From positions 1-10,935 of the forward strand of contig JAISLM010000103.1 of assembly GCA_031290855.1 (NCBI GenBank): 10,935 nt of DNA, written 5' to 3'. Position 1 is the first letter of the stretch. Every line of letters starts with the position of its first letter. Of the stretch, positions 6,771 through 10,935 are shown one piece after another. The stretch comes from Spirochaetaceae bacterium (GTDB lineage: Bacteria > Spirochaetota > Spirochaetia > Treponematales > Breznakiellaceae). The position numbers were made by a program, and so were the translations under genes. The notes under the pieces were generated by a model. It searched no databases. It was not told the origin of the DNA and saw only the letters and a list, made by a program, of their open reading frames with translations.

Positions 6771-6830
6771 GGGGAGCTTCATTCGCGGTGGGGTCTGCTA
6801 CCCCGCCCTAAAGTTCGGGGGAGCTTCATT
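6771..6830. repeat. Direct repeat across the potD 3' end, with a hairpin between
   Basis: The 13-mer GGGGAGCTTCATT occurs at 6771-6783 and 6818-6830; the second copy contains the stop codon of the minus-strand gene ending at 6826. Between them GGTGGGGT (6787-6794) and ACCCCGCC (6800-6807) form a near-perfect stem. The hairpin may be a transcription terminator for the minus-strand gene, but no T-run follows it on that strand. Confidence 0.4.
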
Positions 6831-7953
6831 TTCCTATGCGAATCGAATCAAACCATGCTTCGTTGTAGTAGTCTATGGCCGAACCGACATCGAGTTTGAG
6901 CTCCGTGCGGTACAGTTCCTCCTCCGTGATGTAGGACGGCGCCTTTTTCAGAGCCCTGGCTGGAATGTTGACTACAGAGGGAAAACCGAAATAATCAGTA
7001 AATTCCGCATATATTTCCGGGCGGTGGATAAAGTCTATGAATTTGAGGGCCGCGTCAACGTGTTTGGCCCCCTTCAGGATGCATATACCGTCCAAGTAGG
7101 CGGTTCCGCCCTCTTTCGGTATGATAAACAGGGTGTTGTCAAGCAACTCCTGGTTACCGTGGAGTTCTTCGACCACGCTTTCGTAATAACCGTGCACCAC
7201 CCAAAAGTCGCCCGTGGCATAACCCTTAGAGAAGGCTTCCGCGTCAAATTTAACAAGGTTGGGCCTCCAGCTGGTGTTTATGAAGTCCCGCGCCTGGAAT
7301 ATTTCGTCAGGGTTGGTCGAATTTGCCGAATAGCCGGAAACCGTCAGGCCCGCGCCAAGCACCTCGCGCAGGTCGTCCAGCATCGTCATGCGGCCCCTTA
7401 AATCGGAGCGGCTAAAGATGGACCAGCTTTCCTTGTAGACCGGCACCTTGGCCGTGTTGATGATGACCCCAGCGGCCCCGTAACAGTACGGTACATGGTA
7501 ATTCATGTTTGGGTCGTAAACCGCTTTGGCCATAATGAAGGGATCGATGTTGCCCATGTTGGAAAGTTTGGACTTGTCGATCTTTGCGAGCATCCCCTGT
7601 TCGATCATTATCGTGATATACTCGGCGGACGGGAAAACCAGATCGTAGCCGGTACCGCCGGCATGGATCTTGGCGTACATATCTTCGTTGGAAGCGTACT
7701 CGTCGTACACCACCTCGATGCCGTATTCCTGTTCAAACTTTTCTATAACGGAGTCCGGACAGTAATATGTCCAGTTGTAAATAAAAAGTTTTTTGTCATC
7801 TCCGCGTTTGCAGCCTGCGGCGCACAAAGCAAGCAGCAGGATAAGCGCCCGAAACAAATATTCAAACGCGCCAGAATAGTTTCGGGGCGATTCTCTCCGC
7901 GTCGTCGTGGTTTTTCCCCACGCCGCCGCGGGAAACACAAGTTTGGCAATCAT
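6826..7953 (-). CDS. potD: PotD/PotF-type spermidine/putrescine-binding lipoprotein
   Basis: This 375-residue protein is the periplasmic polyamine-binding component of an ABC importer. The mature part starts KKLFIYNWTYYCPDSVIEKF, the typical PotD opening, followed by YASNEDMYAKI, GYDLVFPSAEYI, KIDKSKLSNMGNIDP, PYCYGAAGVIIN, SGYSANSTNPDEI, PKEGGTAYLDGICI and FGFPSVV, all in PotD order. The signal has an unusual 32-residue basic N-terminal stretch before the hydrophobic core (35-47) and a relaxed lipobox CAAGC (C48 the likely lipidated Cys); an internal TTG (7855-7857) would give a more usual signal, but the ATG at 7953 has a strong AGGAGG 5-6 nt upstream. No potA, potB or potC lies beside it; the next thing downstream is a transposon remnant. 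The ligand (spermidine or putrescine) is not determinable here. Confidence 0.92.
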   Translation of the reverse strand: MIAKLVFPAAAWGKTTTTRRESPRNYSGAFEYLFRALILLLALCAAGCKRGDDKKLFIYNWTYYCPDSVIEKFEQEYGIEVVYDEYASNEDMYAKIHAGGTGYDLVFPSAEYITIMIEQGMLAKIDKSKLSNMGNIDPFIMAKAVYDPNMNYHVPYCYGAAGVIINTAKVPVYKESWSIFSRSDLRGRMTMLDDLREVLGAGLTVSGYSANSTNPDEIFQARDFINTSWRPNLVKFDAEAFSKGYATGDFWVVHGYYESVVEELHGNQELLDNTLFIIPKEGGTAYLDGICILKGAKHVDAALKFIDFIHRPEIYAEFTDYFGFPSVVNIPARALKKAPSYITEEELYRTELKLDVGSAIDYYNEAWFDSIRIGK

Positions 7954-7994
7954 TCTGTCCTCCTTGCTGTCACATTTTTAAGACAACAGGATTT

Positions 7995-8023
7995 AGTATT
8001 TCAGAAAATGATTGGTTTGTCAA
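7995..8023 (-). promoter_or_regulatory. Sigma70-type promoter of the potD-like gene
   Basis: On the minus strand TTGACA (8018-8023, perfect consensus) is separated by 17 nt from AATACT (7995-8000), which is preceded by TGA, an extended -10 element. Transcription would start near 7988, giving a leader of about 35 nt with AGGAGG before the ATG at 7953. Confidence 0.7.
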
Positions 8024-8028
8024 TATGA

Positions 8029-8062
8029 ATATTTATACATTTATTATATATATTTATACATT
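8029..8062. repeat. Two phased 13-bp AT-rich direct repeats upstream of the potD promoter
   Basis: ATATTTATACATT occurs at 8029-8041 and 8050-8062, exactly 21 bp apart (two helical turns), directly upstream of the -35 box. They could be a UP element or a paired site for a transcription factor. Confidence 0.5.
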
Positions 8063-8117
8063 ATTAACGTGGCGAAGTCTCAACTGTCAGCAACTTAAGG
8101 ATTTCCCTCCTCCCCTA

Positions 8118-8508
8118 TCAAAAGTTCGACTTGTGGGTATGCTGGAAACGGGACCGGCGGGATCTCTCTTTGCGCCTAAGTTCCGGTATGGCAGACAACC
8201 AGGCCTGTGTTTCCGGTGTGATGTGTATATCCGGCTCGTCCCTTGCCACTAGAAAGGCAATGTTTTGCTTATAAGTTCGGCCTGACAGGAACCGATCCCA
8301 TACCTGTAAACCACCGGATGGCTCCAGATATGCCGTGGTTTTTCCGGATGAGTTTTTCGGTCTTGGTTTCTTTTTTTGTTTAACAACAACGGTTTTCCCG
8401 TTTACGATTACCGTCGCCTTTTTCGCGACGACGGCTTTGGCAGTACCCGTATGTCGTACTTCCGGTTTCCCGCGTTACCGCTTTTCGTTCGTTCATGTGT
8501 AACCCCAT
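8118..8508 (-). pseudogene. Small basic protein gene split by a frameshift, function unknown
   Basis: The minus strand has a good Shine-Dalgarno (GGAGG, 8514-8518) 5 nt before ATG 8508, which opens MGLHMNERKAVTRETGS and stops at 8380-8382. A second frame, open from 8474 to the TGA at 8118-8120 (118 codons) but without a start codon, overlaps it: it includes AKKATVIVNGKTVVVKQKKK, then PSGGLQVWDRFLSGRTYKQN, PDIHITPETQAWLSAIPELR and a basic C-terminus. Joining them needs a single +1 (or -2) shift between 8380 and 8474, giving about 129 residues. The second frame is not the shadow of any gene on the other strand. The protein is strongly basic with a short Val-rich strand; I recognise no family. 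It may be a decayed gene, a sequencing indel, or a recoded gene. It is divergent from ilvC. Confidence 0.5.
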
Positions 8509-8587
8509 TTTGACCTCCGGTTCCTACCGGAAGTGTGTCGATTTGGGTTACTTTTTCAAAATTAGGCATAGGGTCTTTGGGGTTACA
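8498..8587 (-). promoter_or_regulatory. Foldable leader sequestering the start site of the small gene
   Basis: In the minus-strand transcript, CTTCCGGT and ACCGGAGG (8514-8533) form an eight-pair hairpin with loop AGGA whose 3' arm contains the Shine-Dalgarno. The segment over the start codon, TGGGGTTACA (8498-8507), is perfectly complementary to TGTAACCCCA (8578-8587) and, over seven bases, to GTAACCC (8545-8551). The two upstream segments compete for the same strand. Confidence 0.4.
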
Positions 8588-8655
8588 TTTTCAATGAGGC
8601 AACGCGAATACTGGACAAACGGGAGGCGGGCGTGTAAGATTACTTAAAACATTTT

Positions 8656-8660
8656 GGAGA
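8656..8660 (+). promoter_or_regulatory. Shine-Dalgarno deciding the ilvC start
   Basis: GGAGA lies 6 nt before the ATG at 8666. It rules out the in-frame TTG at 8654, which overlaps it, and favours 8666 over the ATG at 8674, which is out of frame. Confidence 0.75.
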
Positions 8661-8665
8661 CTATC

Positions 8666-9673
8666 ATGGCAATAATGTACTATGAAAAGGACTGCGACCT
8701 GGGGGCGCTCAAAAGCAAGACGGTCGCCGTAATCGGATACGGTTCGCAGGGGCACGCGCACGCCCTGAACGCGAAGGAATCGGGGTTGAAGGTCATTGTC
8801 GGACTCTATGAGGGCTCGGCTTCGTGGAAGAAGGCTGAGGCCGCCGGGCTTAGCGTCAAAACGGCGGCGGACGCGGCGGCGGCGGCGGACTTCATCATAA
8901 TGCTCGTCAATGACGAGAAACAGGCGCGGCTCTACGACGAGTCGATAAAGGGCGCCCTCAAACCCGGCAAGACTTTGGCTTTCGCGCACGGGTTCAACAT
9001 CCACTTCGGGCAGATAAGGCCGCCCGCCGACGTGAACGTTGTGATGATAGCGCCGAAGGGTCCCGGCCACACGGTGCGCGAGCAGTACAAGGCCGGCGCG
9101 GGCGTCCCCTGCCTTATCGCGGTTCACCAGGACGCGACGGGCGACGCCAAACGGCTGGGGCTCGCGTACGCTGCGGCTATAGGCGGCGCACGGGCCGGTG
9201 TGCTGGAGACTACGTTCAAAGAGGAAACTGAAACGGACTTGTTCGGCGAGCAGGCCGTTCTCTGCGGCGGCGTCTCTGCCCTGATGAAGTGCGGCTACGA
9301 GGTACTTGTCGAGGCCGGTTACCAGCCGGAGAGCGCCTACTTCGAGGTGATGCACGAGATGAAACTAATCATCGACCTTGTAAACCGGGGCGGCCTCTCG
9401 TTCATGCGCTACTCTATATCGGACACGGCGGAATACGGCGACTATGTAAGCGGTCCCAAGGTGATCACTTCGGATACGAAAGACGCGATGCGCAAGATTC
9501 TTAAGGGCATCCAGGACGGCTCCTTCGCCAAAGACTGGCTCTCTGAAAACCAGGCCAAGCGCCCTTACTTCAACCGGATGCGCGAGATCGAAGCGTCCCA
9601 CCCGATAGAAAAGGTCGGCGCGGAACTCCGCTCGATGATGCCCTGGCTCAAAAAACCTTCCGAAACCCGCTAA
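8666..9673 (+). CDS. ilvC: Ketol-acid reductoisomerase, class I
   Basis: IlvC converts 2-acetolactate or 2-aceto-2-hydroxybutyrate to the dihydroxy acid in valine, leucine and isoleucine synthesis, using NAD(P)H and two Mg2+. The protein is 335 residues, the class I length. The Rossmann dinucleotide motif is GYGSQGHAHALN (24-35). Catalytic and metal-binding residues are all in place by standard numbering: H108 (AFAHGFNIHF), K131 (PKGPG), D191 and E195 (ETDLFGEQ), E227, E231 and S252. The cofactor loop reads GLYEGSASW (46-54): Tyr48-Glu49 replace the Arg-Lys usual in NADPH-dependent enzymes, while S51 and S53 are kept. The start at ATG 8666 is set by GGAGA 6 nt upstream. No ilvB, ilvN or ilvD is adjacent, so the gene stands alone here, with an IS3 remnant downstream. 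Confidence 0.97.
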   Translation: MAIMYYEKDCDLGALKSKTVAVIGYGSQGHAHALNAKESGLKVIVGLYEGSASWKKAEAAGLSVKTAADAAAAADFIIMLVNDEKQARLYDESIKGALKPGKTLAFAHGFNIHFGQIRPPADVNVVMIAPKGPGHTVREQYKAGAGVPCLIAVHQDATGDAKRLGLAYAAAIGGARAGVLETTFKEETETDLFGEQAVLCGGVSALMKCGYEVLVEAGYQPESAYFEVMHEMKLIIDLVNRGGLSFMRYSISDTAEYGDYVSGPKVITSDTKDAMRKILKGIQDGSFAKDWLSENQAKRPYFNRMREIEASHPIEKVGAELRSMMPWLKKPSETR

Positions 9674-9892
9674 GGGGCTTAACCCTTGGCGTTCAATGTG
9701 GGAGGGGCGGCGGCTGACGGGGAAGCGGGCTGGCAAACTGGCAATCAGCGATGAGCGGTGATTGTAAGCATTGGGGACGGAAACGGAGTCCGTCACCAGG
9801 GCCAGCGCATATAAATTACCCTGAAGCGGAAGCGAAGGAAGATTGAAAAAACAATTGTTCAAGATATTCATCCGGCCACGCCAGGTACATAG
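9674..9892. other. Intergenic stretch between ilvC and the IS3 remnant
   Basis: No gene is supported. It contains a small hairpin GACGGA (9776-9781) with TCCGTC (9789-9794), the 10-bp palindrome AACAATTGTT, and a weak stem AAGGG/CCCTT just after the ilvC stop with no T-run. No convincing terminator is seen. Confidence 0.5.
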
Positions 9893-9935
9893 TGTAACAA
9901 GTTCTCTTGGACTTTACCCCGTTGTGCAGACACTG

Positions 9936-10762
9936 TTAAGCGGCTCGCCCTGAGTTAAACACATTGGGCGCCAGATAATCAAGCCCCGAATGAAGCCGAA
10001 CCCGGTTATAATAGGCCTCGATGTACATAAACACCGGCTGCCTGAGATCCCACGCCGAATGCTTACCGTCCAGTGTTTCCAACTCCCGTTTCAGCGTCTT
10101 GAAAAAAGATTCGGCACAGGCCTTATCCCGGCAATTCCCCTTGCGGCTCATACTCCGGCGCACCGTGGGACAAAGTGCCTGAAGCGATTCACGAAAAGCC
10201 CTCGCGCAATACCGTGCTCCCCGGTCCGAATGGAAGAGCAGGCCCTCCCTGGGCCGGCGCTTGGCAAAGGCCATCCCCGGGGCGGGAATAGTCGTATGAC
10301 CGGTCTCCATACCGGCGCTGAGGGCCCGGCCGATGACCTTCCGGTCTACAGGCCAGGGAGTACCGTGAAATACACCCGGCCGGCTTTGGTGCGCAGATAG
10401 GTGATGGCGTACCTTTGGTACGATGAAACCCATTTCTCTCCGGCCCCCTCGGTATGAAACTCGCGATCCGGCAGGTTTTCACAGGCCGGCAATCCGTGGT
10501 CCGGGTTGGTGGCGGGGATGAATTTCCGCCTCCTTCTGGCGTTTAAGCCGTTTTCCCGCATTAACCGGGCCGCTTTCTTGCGGCTTACCCGTTTACCGTA
10601 GTCCCGGCGAAGCGCCTCCCGCACCCGCAGGCTGCCATACCGCCGGCGGCGCTACGCTACAATCAGGCGAATCAACCCCGGCAGTTCGGCGCCGGCTTCC
10701 CGCCGCCTTTCCAGTACTCCGTATTTTGCCCACCTGTACCAGGCGCCGCTTTTTAAGCCCTA
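9936..10762 (-). pseudogene. IS3-family transposase OrfB, multiply disrupted
   Basis: Read on the minus strand from 10759, the frame gives GLKSGAWYRWAKYGVLERR, a TAG (10652-10654), then RRYGSLRVREALRRDYGKRV, KAARLMRENGLNARRRRKF and ITYLRTKAGRVYFTV, before breaking at a TAG (10346-10348). A shift into the next frame near 10350-10375 restores DRKVIGRALS, HSDRGARY (second catalytic Asp), SMSRKGNCRDKACAESFF (catalytic Glu), TLKRELE and YIEAYYNRVRLHSGLDYL. This is the classic OrfB order of the IS150/IS3 type. At the first catalytic site the usual WVSDITYL reads W-V-S-S-Y-Q-R-Y-A-I-T-Y-L: the Asp is gone and a 15-nt palindrome (10408-10422) is inserted. With two stops, a frameshift and a missing catalytic residue it is dead. 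Confidence 0.85.
10408..10422. repeat. 15-nt palindrome inserted in the transposase catalytic site
   Basis: CGTACC-TTT-GGTACG has perfect 6-bp arms. Removing it restores the spacing of the IS3 motif to W-V-S-S-I-T-Y-L, so it looks like a discrete insertion, although Asp is still replaced by Ser. Confidence 0.5.
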
Positions 10763-10935
10763 ACTCCGCTCATTTAGGTAGTCTATTCCGGCTTTAGTGA
10801 GCAGCTTTTTGACCCTGGCGGTAACTTCGGCCAGACGCCATGTTCCCCCTATCCTCATCTTGTACACCGTCTTGCTCATCTCTATCATGTCCTTCGGCGA
10901 ATAGTTCCCCAGCAGCTTCGCTTCCCTCAGCTTGT
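10760..10935 (-). CDS. Partial open frame upstream of the IS3 OrfB, unrecognised
   Basis: The frame is open from the window edge to a TAG at 10760-10762 and is in the same reading frame as the OrfB remnant that follows. It includes REAKLLGNYSPKDMIEMSKT, YKMRIGGTWRLAEVTARVKK and LLTKAGIDYLNERS. I do not recognise it; it lacks the helix-turn-helix and leucine zipper expected of a typical IS3 OrfA. It may be the N-terminal part of the same transposase, in which case the TAG is another nonsense lesion, or the end of a separate element protein. Confidence 0.4.
   Translation of the reverse strand, partial: KLREAKLLGNYSPKDMIEMSKTVYKMRIGGTWRLAEVTARVKKLLTKAGIDYLNERS

Larger units (their letters stand above)
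9893..10935 (-). mobile_element. Degenerate IS3-family insertion sequence (runs off the window)
   Basis: The DDE transposase remnant fills 9936-10762 on the minus strand, with further open frame to the window edge. A possible terminal inverted repeat begins TGTAACAAG at 9893, with the TG expected for IS3 ends, but the partner end lies outside the window, so this limit is a guess. Confidence 0.6.

Noticed and set aside
7495..8028. 177-codon plus-strand frame opposite the potD-like gene
   Set aside because: It is antisense to a clear PotD homologue and runs into its promoter. The repeated FSPRRRG comes from an imperfect repeat in the signal-peptide region.
8591..9355. 254-codon open frame on the minus strand across ilvC
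   Set aside because: It is antisense to an unambiguous ilvC with all catalytic residues. GC-rich codon bias keeps the opposite frame open, and its translation has no recognisable motif.
9660..9700. Possible intrinsic terminator after ilvC
   Set aside because: AAGGG/CCCTT is only a 5-bp stem and no T-run follows.
9365..9871. 168-codon minus-strand frame covering the ilvC 3' end and the intergenic stretch
   Set aside because: More than half is antisense to ilvC, the start has no Shine-Dalgarno, and the intergenic part shows no domain.
1..10935. CRISPR array, tRNA, rRNA or a complete defence system
   Set aside because: No regularly spaced direct repeats, cloverleaf sequence, rRNA signature or nuclease/helicase gene set was seen.

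Overview
The window looks like chromosomal DNA of a GC-rich, double-membraned bacterium. The best guess is an anaerobic spirochaete (Treponema-like): a PotD-type polyamine-binding lipoprotein with a relaxed lipobox, an outer-membrane-type protein ending in Phe, and class I IlvC are consistent with this, but nothing here proves it. There is no rRNA, tRNA, CRISPR array or phage module.

Layout. Positions 1-520 hold the 3' part of a decayed RAYT-like (IS200-type tyrosine transposase) element, copy A. 561-3180 (minus) is a two-gene unit: a TrmH/SpoU RNA methyltransferase and, overlapping it by 20 bp, a fusion of a PseG-like nucleotide-sugar domain with a zinc-ribbon SAM methyltransferase. 3238-5985 (plus) holds a predicted outer-membrane protein and an MdtG-like MFS exporter. 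6121-6758 is copy B of the RAYT-like element, complete enough to show a structured left flank, a CDS with two in-frame stops and a structured 3' tail. 6826-7953 (minus) is an orphan PotD-type lipoprotein with a strong promoter and two phased AT-rich repeats upstream. 8118-8508 (minus) is a small unrecognised gene interrupted by a frameshift, with an elaborate foldable leader. 8666-9673 (plus) is ilvC, divergent from the small gene. 9893-10935 (minus) is a degenerate IS3-family element running off the window.

The region is an ordinary housekeeping and transport neighbourhood invaded by short mobile elements; both RAYT-like copies sit just beyond the 3' end of a minus-strand gene. The most interesting points are: (i) the RAYT-like family, where both copies have lost the HUH histidines, carry palindromes inside the reading frame, and keep a folded 3' tail better than the coding part; (ii) the small broken gene at 8118-8508, whose Shine-Dalgarno and start codon can be sequestered by two competing upstream segments; (iii) an IlvC with Tyr-Glu where NADPH enzymes usually have Arg-Lys, suggesting altered cofactor preference; (iv) the PseG-methyltransferase fusion. 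All functional statements rest on motif recognition by eye, without database searches.
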